Below are positions 50,613 to 62,200 of a DNA stretch of 64,000 nucleotides, in pieces; within the stretch, counting starts at the first letter, position 1; each line of letters opens with the position of its first letter. Source of the stretch: Echinarachnius parma (taxonomy: Eukaryota > Echinodermata > Echinoidea > Clypeasteroida > Echinarachniidae); the NCBI GenBank assembly GCA_037951105.1, contig JBAMJV010008029.1, positions 45,001-109,000 on the forward strand, given 5' to 3'. The notes under the pieces were generated by a model, which saw only the letters and a program-made list of their open reading frames with translations, was not told the origin of the DNA and did no database searches. The position numbers and the translations under genes were made by a program.

Positions 50613-51620
50613 TAGGGACTCTCCTATCGTGTGGACTATGACCACGTTCTTCATGTTGACCAGTGATGCGTATCCATGGAGTCTGCTACATCTAGTGACT
50701 TGTGCAATGATAGGCTTGCCCTTAGCGGTGGCCCCGGGTGCCGATGGCCACCAGAAATTTTGTTTGGCCACTAGAGACTCTTCTATCGGCCACCGACCAA
50801 TAAGGATCTACGATGCGAAAGTCTATGATGGGAGTCTGATGTGATATTGTTGCCACCTGAGGCTGAAAGAAAAGCTCTCTCGAGAGAGAGAGCCTTGAAT
50901 ACACTTTCAATCTTACTAGACCCCCCCGAGTCCACTGTCAGTAACGAGGTATTCTGGTCTAGAAGTACGAGCTCTGCTCTTCGAACCCATATCGTCCCGG
51001 GCTCAAACCTAGAGTGCGTTTCTTGGATGGTGTCGATAAAGGGCAGTCCCAGACGAAAATAATCCTAATTGAGAGTTGTATAAAGCCTAGCTGTCAATCC
51101 TGGCAAGATCTTCGTTGGGGCAACAAGTGAACTGATCATAATAGATTAAGCATGCCTGTAAATCATCATAATTGATTGTGTTTGTTAAACCAAATAACAA
51201 ACAACAAAACGGTAAACATGTTCAGAGTTTGGACACAAACCAGAAGGAGTGGTATTAACTCATGAAGGACTGGACTGAATACTACTCAGGGTGTTGTTTT
51301 ACGGAGGAAGGTGTTTTAAGTCATAATCAAATCATCTTCAATGGATTCTAGTAACTGTTGTGGCCATGTTCTCAGTGCTGGGAGTGAAAGAGAGAAATGA
51401 CCCGACGCATGCATGATATATCTCTGAAATGATGCTGAGTTGTGTATTGTTTAATAGCAGCATGTTCAACTACATCTGTGAAAAGAATTATATTAATTTT
51501 ACTTGAAGGACAATGGAATTAAGACATTGTTTGCAGTATGATCAAACCTCTTCCAGGTGAGATGTTAATGGAAGCCAAGTTCCAATGACCTTAATGACAC
51601 ACCAAAAATGATCTCTATGA
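50613..51620 (+). other. GPATCH11 3' UTR and spacer
   Basis: No clear polyadenylation signal chosen. GGTGGCCCCGGGTGCCGATG near 50728 resembles text near 58250 (GGTACCCGGGCTACGG), perhaps a shared old repeat. Confidence 0.4.
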
Positions 51621-51970
51621 TCTAGTGGTCATGATTCTGTCTAGTAATCAGGGGGGTGTTTCACGAAGATTCTAAGTTGGACCTAACAATTATGGAAAAC
51701 CATAAATTATTAAATTATTAAATATTCAATTATTTGAGACTTCTAACAAACAATTATATTAATTTCTTCAAGGCTTCATGATAATAAAAAATATTACTGT
51801 TTGTTTATCAAAATGTATGATTTTCAAAAAAACAGTTTCAATAGTTTTACAAAGAAACTAACAGCCTTACATAAAAGTTAGGTCCAACTTTGAGTTAAGT
51901 TCAACTTGAAATCTTTGTGAAACACCCCCAGGTCATTGGGTTTGATCCCAACCAAGGTACACTTGTGAAT
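51621..51970 (+). repeat. tRNA-derived SINE head split by MITE family A
   Basis: ATCTAGTGGTCATGATT (A-box side, about 51620-51652) and GTCATTGGGTTTGATCCCA (B-box side, from 51932) together make one tRNA-like head. The 280 bp between them is a complete family A element. Confidence 0.7.
51653..51931. mobile_element. MITE family A, copy 5, nested in a SINE
   Basis: Left end GGGGTGTTTCACGAAGATT, right end AATCTTTGTGAAACACCCCC. Both ends intact, which gives the best view of the family (about 280 bp). Confidence 0.82.
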
Positions 51971-52388
51971 GTTTGCACAGCAACTCAAAGATGACTGAGC
52001 ATGTTGGCGTTTCTCATTATTACATCAAAATTGAATTTTACTAAATTATTGTTTTTAAATTTGTATTGCATGTAAAAGAAATTGATGAAATAGTAAACAG
52101 TAATATGGTAAAGATTTTATCACTTTATTTGTCACACAAGATTATGTGCACTATACTACATGTATTTTGACATTCATAATGATAATAGAAGAGTCTGGAC
52201 ACCTGGATTGTTCAACATAATAAGACCTCTTGTAAAGTTGAAATATGTATACACTTTTTATTTCAATGTATGTCTAATTTGAGATCCATAGAATATATTG
52301 AGTGAAATACAAATGTATTACAAAATATATATTTCCTTGCTCTTCCAGCAGCATATTGCACATGGTGGTGAAGTTTACATACATTTAT
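51971..52388. other. Spacer, nothing recognised
   Basis: AT-rich, no supported gene or repeat. Confidence 0.4.
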
Positions 52389-52609
52389 TGGGTGGAATTC
52401 ACAAATGAGGTTTGTAGGAGGTTTGTACAAACCATGGTTTACATCTATGGAATGCCATTTGTAAACTGATGGAGAAAGAATGTAAACTCCTTGTTAACTC
52501 CTTGTTAACAATGTTGATTTACAATTTACTTGTATACGAGCAGCATTCCATAGATGTAGACCATGGTAAAACCATGGTTTGTACAAACCTCCTTTGTGAA
52601 TTCCACCCA
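52389..52609. mobile_element. Foldback MITE, 221 bp
   Basis: TGGGTGGAATTCACAAA at the left and TTTGTGAATTCCACCCA at the right; GAGGTTTGTACAAACCATGG and its complement, and ATCTATGGAATG and its complement, follow inward. Confidence 0.8.
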
Positions 52610-52819
52610 TCGTATCTGTGACATGTCCTGAAGGAAATGCTTAGTACATGTATGTTGTTCATGTCTGTTTTATAGTTCAATTAATTTGAGTACAGGACAA
52701 AGTATTGCTTGTAGTATCCAAATCATTTGGAAATAATGATACACTACATGTATCTACAAGTCATAGCCTGTTATTTGATATTTGCAAATGGTAGAACAAG
52801 ACTAATTATCCTAGTTTTC

Positions 52820-53290
52820 TAGTCTTAAAGAACAATGAAACCCAAGCAAACTGTTGCTTTCATATATTCTAAGAGATTAGGAGGAATGATAATGAAAGTT
52901 AAGAGCATAATCGGGCAAAAACTGGCAATGCACTCTGATAGTCTGTGGACAACTCCCCATATGTTTTGTACACAAATTCTCACATGTTTTACGTCGTGTA
53001 TAAATGTATTCTACCAAACATATGTTGAACTCAAACGATGGGTAGACATGTATTTTGAGAAAATTTTTTTAAATTTAAGAAGAAAACCCCTATGGGGAAT
53101 TGTCCACAACTTTGCAAGAGTGCGTTGCCAATTTGAGTCACGTGTAGAAATAAATGGCTATTTCCAAATACATGTATCAATAACTCTTATTCTTTGACTG
53201 AATGCGTTCAAACTTCCAGAGACTATTCATCCTATTTAGTGTCTTATAGTGCAAACAACGACTTGTCCGGATTACATTGTCCTTTAATGA
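52820..53290. mobile_element. MITE family E, copy 3
   Basis: ACTGGCAATGCACTCTGAT pairs with GAGTGCGTTGCCAATTTGAG; GGACAACTCCCCATATG and its inverse inside. Orientation ambiguous because the element is palindromic. Confidence 0.75.
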
Positions 53291-54220
53291 TTCAGGTGAC
53301 ATATATTTCTATGAGCACCAGTGAAATAATTTGAATTATGATACAAACAACAAATCCATGAAGACAGTGTACTTTTACATATGTATATAAACATTTTTAT
53401 TTATCATGTATACATAGTATACTAATAATAAATACATTTTCTGCATATTAATATGAACAGAGTGCTAAATGTTTTCTTTCAATTGAAATTTCAAGTCACA
53501 TATTATTATCCTAGTAATGCTCTATACTGTAATAGCCTGCACGGTGGTCAGAGGAACCTCGTTACAGAAAACTCTAATATAACAAAACCTTCACATAACA
53601 AGCTTATTTTGCTTGTCCAAGTTCTTTCAATTCTTTTGTTTTTACCCTGAAATAATAAGATGCAAGATAAAACCAGAAATTGTCATGGTTACACAGTCCT
53701 TGTTATAATTACTATTATTATCATAATTATGATCAATATTATTATTAGTAGTAGTATTATTAAAATATGATATTGAGGTTCTACTAGACATATTTTTTAA
53801 AATCTCACATAGATAATTTTTTTGGATAACTGTATTACAGTACATGTACCAAATTTACGATGCACACAATTTCTGAGCGAGAGGGGTAAATTCAAATTAT
53901 TTATTTAAAGGTACTTTGTAACTTTGTAATGATCAAAAGCATCATTTAGATTGGCAAAGTTATAGATAAATATGTTATATTGTATATGCTGTCCAAAAAT
54001 TCTGTGTCAACTTCATGGCAAACAAATTAGGTCTGTTTATCAAACATGATCAAGAAGGAAACAGATACAGTAATAACAAGTACAACACAATATATATTTT
54101 CATTATTTGTCAATTTTTGCCAAACTTTTCTTTTACCAGGCCATTATAAACAGTATGCAAACGAACTGTCCTCCGATAATGTTACAAGTACCTTTGAAGA
54201 AACTTTGTTGGTGTAAATAA
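53291..54220. other. Spacer, nothing recognised
   Basis: AT-rich; a short ATT/AAT-rich run at 53705-53760. Confidence 0.4.
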
Positions 54221-54221
54221 T

Positions 54222-54309
54222 AATAATAATAATATGACAAATTTATATAGCGCTTAATGCAAACAATCCTCTAAGCGCTACATGTATTCATCCTTTTCCG
54301 AATCTATGC
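54222..54309 (-). repeat. SINE/LINE 3' end with (ATT)n tail
   Basis: AAT run, then AATTTATATAGCGCTTAATG and TCTAAGCGCTACATG; minus-strand 3' end as at 16283. Confidence 0.6.
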
Positions 54310-54556
54310 ACCAACCCTGAATTATTTTTTTCTCCGCTGGCCCATTTGGGAAAGTAAAATCAGAACTTTTCAAATTTTACTTGCCCGCTTACTTTTAGAT
54401 GATAACAATTTTTAACCATAAGGAATTACATTATTCTCTCCAATAACTAGGTTGCACCATTGGGCAACCAAACTAGGCAATTTATGAAATTGTACTTGCC
54501 CAACATGAATTTTAACTTGCCCCAGACAATAGGGCAAGTACTAGTGTCTAGCCCTG
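54310..54556. mobile_element. MITE family D, copy 3
   Basis: GCTGGCCCATTTGGGAAAGT, GGCAACCAAACTAGGCAATT and GGGCAAGTACTAGTGTCTAG. Confidence 0.7.
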
Positions 54557-54664
54557 TATATTCTATTGTCAAATATTACGCATCCATCCTAACCATGAAT
54601 ACAACAACCAACAGAAGCAATCATATATGCACATCCCTCAAATAATTGACCTTTCAGCAAAACA

Positions 54665-54772
54665 GTGGAACCTCTTTCCCCATTACCCAGTTAAACATAT
54701 TACCTCATAATTGAACAAGGTAATGTTCATGGTCTTGTGGTCATTTTAACAAGGTTCCACTGTGCCACATTT
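54665..54772. repeat. Small foldback
   Basis: AGTGGAACCTC near 54665 pairs with AAGGTTCCACTGTG near 54755, with TTACC/GGTAA text between. Confidence 0.55.
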
Positions 54773-55100
54773 GATATTATTTGAACCAATCAGATTTGCA
54801 AATTTAGTCACATGACTTGACTTGCAATTAATTGCAACTTTACAATCGATTGCATCTCTTTCTGCAATGACACCCTGGTCAAATATTAGTAAAGTGGAGA
54901 CTGGAGACCTATTAAAAGCAATAGGTGTTTCAATGAAATCTCCCATTCATGTTATCCTCAGACCTAATGCAGCATAAATATTTATCTTTTATTCACACTA
55001 TTTTCTACTTATAATAAATCTCCTCAAGTATATCTCCCCTAATATGTATCCTCAGATCTATACGTCAGTAGAAAATGATTTCTTTTAAAGGGGATATCAC

Positions 55101-55193
55101 TTAACCCGTTGAGGACTGGTCCCGAAATATTTCGGGCTTGAGTCTATGGAGAATGCGTGTTATACCAAAATCAATTTGTCCTCAACGGGTTAA
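55101..55193. mobile_element. 93-bp piggyBac-type MITE
   Basis: TTAACCCGTTGAGGAC at the left and GTCCTCAACGGGTTAA at the right, perfect 16-bp inverted ends whose outer TTAA fits the TTAA target duplication of piggyBac. The short centre also contains CCCGAAATATTTCGGG, a palindrome. Confidence 0.85.
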
Positions 55194-55904
55194 TTTTAGA
55201 TATGTCCTCTTATATAATGTACATTATATGCAGATGTAATGCAGCAAAAATATTGTTCTTTTTAAAGGGATTCACACTTGAAACACTGTTTTAGACTTAT
55301 AAATTCTTACACCTCATATCACAAAAGACAGTGTGTAGTTTGTAGCTCATATTCTTTTGCACTGAACACTTCTTTGCACTAAAGTCTTATTGTAGACAAA
55401 CAAAGCAAAGCAAACAAACATACTGGACCCTTGCCTTGGTGATTCAGCACCTGTACTTGTTCAATCAAGGCGAGTTTGAAAAAGAACTGTAGAAATTCCC
55501 TCATAGCTCAAGACGATATTTGGGGAAAGGGTCAATTCGTCAGTTGAGAAAGAGCAGGGCGCTAAGTCAATTTATGTACTTTGGAGAGAATCATGTCTAA
55601 GTTCGGGACCCCTGTAGAGAACAAATGTACCCCTTTTTAACATTTGATGAATCTTCCTAAAATCAAACATAATTGTGTTCTGAACATTTGGCATCACATT
55701 GAGGAGGCTCCAACCTGCAGGATAGTATGCAGAACTTGACCCAACACCCTCTCCCTCTCACCTTAAGTTCGTTCGTTCGTGTCTCCTTAATTAGATCAAG
55801 ATAAAAGATACAGTTCCTAAATAAAGTTTGTCCATCTCTCGATGGCCGTCTCAGATCTGATGACCCGAAGTATTGTTATATGATAGGCAGGATTCTATAA
55901 TGCA
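55194..55904. other. Spacer, nothing recognised
   Basis: Probably includes the COX20 3' UTR in part; no clear minus-strand polyadenylation signal chosen. Confidence 0.35.
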
Positions 55905-56148
55905 GTCCCCCACACTAACTTTTTTCTGTACTGGCCCATTCAGGCAAGTAAAATCGTAAATGTTTACATTTGACTTGCCCCAATATAAAACTTACTTGCC
56001 CTCTTGCTTCTAGATTATTGTTCTCTCGTAGCTGAACAAGTATTTAGTTGCCCAAACAGGCAAGCAAACTAGACAATTTATGAAATTTTACTTGGCCGAC
56101 ATGAATTTTACTTGCCCCGGGCAAGTGCTAAAGTGTGGAGCCCTGTAT
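55905..56148. mobile_element. MITE family D, copy 4, at the COX20 3' end
   Basis: CACTAACTTTTTTCTGTACT start, GGCCCATTCAGGCAAGTAAA, CCCCGGGCAAGTGC and GGAGCCCTGT end. It stops 18 bases from the COX20 stop codon, so the 3' UTR must largely be this element or lie beyond it. Confidence 0.75.
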
Positions 56149-56166
56149 AATGTGATGTTGTGAACA

Positions 56167-56278
56167 TCATCTCTCTGGCTTGTATTGATGTGAGACTTCC
56201 CTGGGTTCAATGCCTTGTAGCTCCCTGAACCTTCTCTGCTTGATCAACATCTGGGCTCGATTGTACCTGCAGTATGTG
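56167..56278 (-). CDS. COX20: COX20 coding exon 4
   Basis: Last base of Phe72 and residues 73-108 with TGA. Acceptor TTTTTTTGTTACAG; CRYNRAQMLIKQ and a charged tail. Confidence 0.9.
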
Positions 56279-59200
56279 CTGTAACAAAAAAATTAAAAAT
56301 AACCAACATAGAAATCAAACTTCATAATCAAATGCTAGAAATTAACTTTGTTTGCCTTGTGTCCCAGTGGGGCAAGTAAGAACAAGAACACACAAAACAT
56401 GTTAACGTCTCATGTTGGTAAAAATTGAAACAATCATAATTTTACCAAATATTGTCCAATGTTTAAGAAGAAGGGATTAAATGAAAGCTTGTGATGAGGC
56501 CTTTCTCGTGGCTTCTAAATCTAAATTGTGATTTTTACCGACAAGCGCAGGGTTTTGCTATATCCAGTCACATATATTTCCCCATCCCAGTCTATCCGAC
56601 TGTCAAAAACTTTGTGGAAATGTTTGCCCTTGGTTAGCTTGAGGGATACATGTATACAATTCTTCAAAGTTCAAGAAAGTGAATAAATAATCTCTCAAAT
56701 GAACAATTCTAAACATTTCTGAATTATTTCTGAGATTGTAAGTGAGTGTGACAAAGCTCCCCAGAATAGGGTATACTTCGTCCAGTCATACGCCGTCACC
56801 TTTCTCCCTCCACATTGGAGCCGGAATAAATAACTCAGAAACACTGTTCATAATGGAGAGTAATACATGCCGGTTTATTTACAAAGTTATCCATGAAGCA
56901 AATAGGGACAAGCAGATCGCAGATCTGCTCTCAACCAAGTCTTGACGTATTCTGATTCAAACATCCAATTCCAGTGCCAGTCTCCGTCCAAAAATAGATC
57001 CAGAGAAAGTAACAATGCACTGCTTGTATAATTCAATATTATAAAGAGAAAATTAAGGTTCACTTCTTGTGTGACACAAATTTGGTAGTTATATAAAATG
57101 TACATAAGGAAATAGTTAAGAATATCAATTCACCAAGTCAGCAATCTGGCCAGACATCCACCTCAGCTACTACTAACAAATACATAAAGAACTGACTTCC
57201 AGCCAATCAAAGCGCTGGTCTAGCAGGTCTACTTCCATCACATGAGACAAGGAGTTAACATAGAAATTCATCCTAACCAATCAGCAACAACGATTGACCT
57301 TATATAAGCTATGTTATTCCTTGTCTAGAACGAGCATAAGAAAATACAAAAGAAATACTTTAAACCAATCAGTACTCCCCTTAGTGGTGTTTTCATATAC
57401 CTTATTTTATGGTAATTACTTCATGTTGACCGAGACACATTTGTCACTTGTTTGGTCCTTTGACCCTGCTGCACCTGTCCTATGTTATTCTGCCAGCGGT
57501 CAAATGTAAACAACTGCCAGTGGTCAAATATAAACAAATGGGACCACCTCCATTGTTTCAGGGTTATACACTCCCCAATCCCCCACCCACTATATACTCT
57601 GAGATTTGGGTAGCATCGAATCCACATCTCAAGTGTGAAAGGGAACATCTCAATAATATGGGGATGATTCACATACATAATACGATTCTATGTTAAAGAG
57701 ACATGTTTGCATGTCACAGACAGAAAGCTCTGCTCATACTATTTACCTCCTCCCTTCCAGGGCTAAGGTTCCCTTCAAATGTTTTCTTTGGTAACTTTAT
57801 AACTAAAAAACATCATGTCTAGTAAGAATTTAAGGCACACACTTTTGTAACTACAAGGATGATTAATCCCAGCATGATTCATTTTGTATGCAGAAACAGA
57901 AAATGTACTGAACATCACTTACAAGGAACTCAATGTGACTGCCACCATTGATAGTACTCCCATATCCGTGGAGCGTTTCACACGACCTATTGAGAAAACA
58001 AAAGTATTTAAACTGTTAATATTACACTCTAAAACGACATTGATTGATGCATATCTGATATCATACCAAACCTGTATTGTGGTAAGGTTTTTCCTTAAGA
58101 AATATAAAACAGTGCATCCTGATGCATTTCTTTCAGGTGGCTAAATGTCTACATCAGATAGACTCCCACCATAGTCATAGACTGTGCATTAAATCTATCC
58201 TAATTCTTGGTGGCCAACACAAGAGTTTCAAGAGACCAAATTCAATTTTCTGTGGCCATTGGTACCCGGGCTACGGCTGAGGGAAATTCATAAATTAAAA
58301 GATTAAAGGGTACCACCACCCAAAAATATTATTCTTATTAAAGAAAGGTAACATCTTTAGTATTCCATTCCATCAACAAATTTACAAAAATATGTTTCCA
58401 GAAAAAATATATAATTGAAAAACGCATTACCATTCTAAAGCATGCGTTCATGCGGTCTGAATGAGAAGACTACCGGTGTGCGGAGTCAACGCGCTCTGTG
58501 CAGAGCGAACGAATCATCCGGGATATACAAACGTACGCGTAAATAGCATTGGCGCACTCGCAAATGTTTGGCCTGTATGGAACCAGGAAATAGCAGTGGT
58601 TCCGTAAGTGGTGGAAATTAATTGCTTTGTTTATGAATTACACAACTCTTTGTAAAATGTTGGGTATCTATTTGATATTACAAAACGATACCAAAACATA
58701 TAATAATGTGTTGTTCTTTGCCTGGTGGTCCCCTTTAAGTATAGATGTCTCGCTAAAAGTAAAATTATGATACTAACATTTCATATACACCTGAAATTTG
58801 TTTAAATCAGTTGAACTTGAATTAACAGTTTAACCAAAGGCTGCTATCAGATGGTATCATAATATTCCAGAACATAAAATCAAAGTTTAAGGGTTACTCC
58901 TGACTAACAGCGTGTTCACAAACAACAAATTTTCATCCCTTTAATCATGACTAAAGAATCATGACTAATGGCAAGCCCTTTGTGTAAAAACTAGATACAC
59001 TCTGTTTTCTCAGATAAACTCAGTTTTTCTCAGATAAACTCAGTTTATCTCCAGATAAACACAGTTTATCAGAAAAACTCAGTTTATCAGTTGATAGACT
59101 CTGTCTATCTGGTGATAAACTGAGTTTATCTGAGAAAAACAGGGTTTATCTAGTTGTTACGCAAAGGGCTTGCCATATAAACACATTATCAGAAAAACTC

Positions 59201-62200
59201 AGTTTATCAACTGATGAACTCAGTTTATCAACTGATAAACTGAGTTTTCTGATAAACTATGTTTATCTGGAGATTAACTGAGTTTATCTGAGAAAAACTG
59301 AGTGTATCTGAGAAAAACATAGTTTATCTAGTTTTTACACAAAGGGCTTGCCATAGGAATTTTTAATGAGAAGCTGATTCTATAGTCAGCTGCTGATTCT
59401 TTAGTCATGATTAAGGGCTGAAAATGTTGTGTGTGAACATGGGGTAAGAAAGCTAACTAACAATGCAAAGAGTGTTGTTCATGTTAGTAACAGAATCTAT
59501 CATTATGATTGCAGAAGTAACAGAGTTGATAATGAATGTATACTTCATTTATAATCAGAGTCAGTCAGTGATTAGTCATGTGATTACACAAGACACTTAT
59601 GGGGCCTGTTGCGGGAAGAGATTAATTGAAAGTCAGAAAATTTGTGCATTTCAACAAATCAGATTTGTATGATTCGTCACATGATCCGACTTACAATTCA
59701 TTACAACTTTACAATCGATTGAATCTCTTTCAGCAACGGGGCCATGAGAATGTAAATGTTAATTCAACCAGGAGAGAGCTCATAACTTATACTAAAAATG
59801 AAATTTGTGCAACTGGACATACACTATTTATGAGGAGAACAGTTCCACAACCTAGGTTACTTCTTCAGTCAGCTGGACACTTACTTGTGAAGAGGAAGGT
59901 AACGAGTCCAACACCAAATCCTCCCCCGATGCCATACAGGAAAGCGGTCCTCATGCAAGGTACCTGTTCGATCTCTCCAGTGACACGCGAAAACCAGGAT
60001 TTCTGTCAATAGACATAGTCACAATTAAACAAATTATAAATATACTCCTTTTTTTTTTCTTCAATTTTGTGGCAAACAACTATAAAACAATCCCGACTCT
60101 CAAATAATGGAAGGTTCCTGTTTGATCTCTCCAGTAACATGTGAGAACCAGGATTTCTGTCCATGTAGCAAGTCATAAATTTAACAAGTTCTTTAAAAAT
60201 GTAACAACTCCAACAGCAATATATATTGTATAAAAACAGGTATGCCTAACACAAGGCACTTGCACTATTGCCCGGGGCAAGTAAAAATTCATGTCGGGCA
60301 AGTAAAATTTCATAAATGGCCTAGTTTGGTTGCCCGATGGGAAGTAAATTTTGGTCAACTATGAGAGATTGTTGTAATTTCTACTGTGTAAATCTCATCT
60401 AGAAGTAAGTGGGCAAGTTAATTTTCTGTTCTGGCAAATAAAATTTTGAAAAAATATGGGCCAGTAGAGAAAAAAGTTAGTGTGGAGGCTTGCCTAACAT
60501 GCACATATAATTGATGCCCAGCAAAACACAATAGAGTTAGTTAAATAATTACAGATGATGCATAGGAATAGAACAAGTATTTCATTACCATCCAGGTATG
60601 GCATGTTCAGTCTACAAGGTTAAAGGGAAAGTTTCCCCATCATCTATTTACCTTTGATTAAAGGAACTACAGCGTCTAGATGGCCTAATTTTCAAAATTA
60701 GGCTCTCTATACGTAATTTTTCCTCAAGAAAAAGAATTTGGCAGTCATTTCCCATGAAATCAATCAATTTTGGGGTAGTTAGTAAACATCTAATTGTCCT
60801 GGGAACGCCCCTTTTAAATCGCCAAAATGTGACGTCATCTAAAGAACGGACTAATGAACTAAATTCTGTAGATGACGTAAGCCAATGAATTGTCAATCAC
60901 GCTGCTGATTCTGGACCCTAAATGTGGGTGGGGCGTAAACTGGCTGCTAAGTGAGATTTGGCATCAGAAAATTAGTCTAAAATCACTACTGTGTTTATTT
61001 TCATTGAGGGTTTTTTTCGGCAGACCTATTTTACAAGTCATCAACTATGGAATAAGTGCCAAAGTACGTTGTATTCTTTAGTTCCTTTAAGTTCTCTACA
61101 CATTAAAACATAATTTCATGCAAATATATCCAATGTTTGCCCTCTGAACAAAGGAGGAGTATCATTCAAAGTTACTCGCTGTATGGGCTAATCCCATTCA
61201 TCGCGGATAGCGTGGAGGCTGCCATTATATTTTTTGAAGCCCGGATTTTGAATTGTTCGCGCTGAAATGCTACATCAAACCCGAACAAACAAGCTCGGCC
61301 TCTTTTTGTTAGCCCTCGCAGCTCACAGGTTTTGTGCACAAACACAAGGCAAAACGTGAGCCAACAAAAAGAGTAGTTCGGGTGCGACGTCACATTTTAG
61401 AGCGATCAGAGTTTCATAAACACATGATGAATGGGATTAGCCCGTACAGCCAGTGACTTTGGATGATGCTCATCCCTTGCACAAAGGACCAATGTTGGTC
61501 CAATTTTGACTTGCCCTGCAGTTCGCTGCTGATCTCCGCATATCGGAGGAATAAATACTGGAAGGAAGGTCGTATTTGCATGGAATTCTGTTTTAATGTG
61601 TAGAGAACATAATCAAAGGTAACTATATGTTGGGGAAACTATTCCTTTAAGTTTCAATCAAGAGATATCAAAGAGCGTGCAGGGGTGATCAAAATGATGG
61701 ATCATCGATCAACAGTATTCAACTACTGGATAACAAGAGTAATGGAATAACTTTGTTTTAATGTAATGAATGAGAGAAACATTGAGTGAAAATTTGCGTG
61801 AAAATTTGTGTGAAAATCGAAGAAAAAAAAATAAGGAAGGTTAGGCATATCATGGCATTACTGATTTGAACTTGATGAACAGATGAGACAGGTCACAGGG
61901 ATTAAAATATAACACGATATTCAACAATCATTCAAATTTTCCCCATTCCTTAATATTGTTTTCAGTATTAAGACATTTATTTGAGTGTACCATAACTTCC
62001 AATTAAAATCACATATGTTTACTTATACTAAACATAACGCTGTATACAATAGTTTACAATTTATACACGTACACGTATGCACACATAGCTATATTACAAT
62101 AGCGTTGTGCGGAGATGGCCTACTTCCGTCTGCTGCACTATCAAACAACAATATTTTTGTCCGCCGATTCCTCCCTCCAGCTCCATTTACCAGCAAATGC

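Noticed and set aside
56887..57105. Aromatic-rich minus frame in COX20 intron 3 as an extra exon
   Set aside because: COX20 exons 3 and 4 join in phase without it and the family has no such segment.
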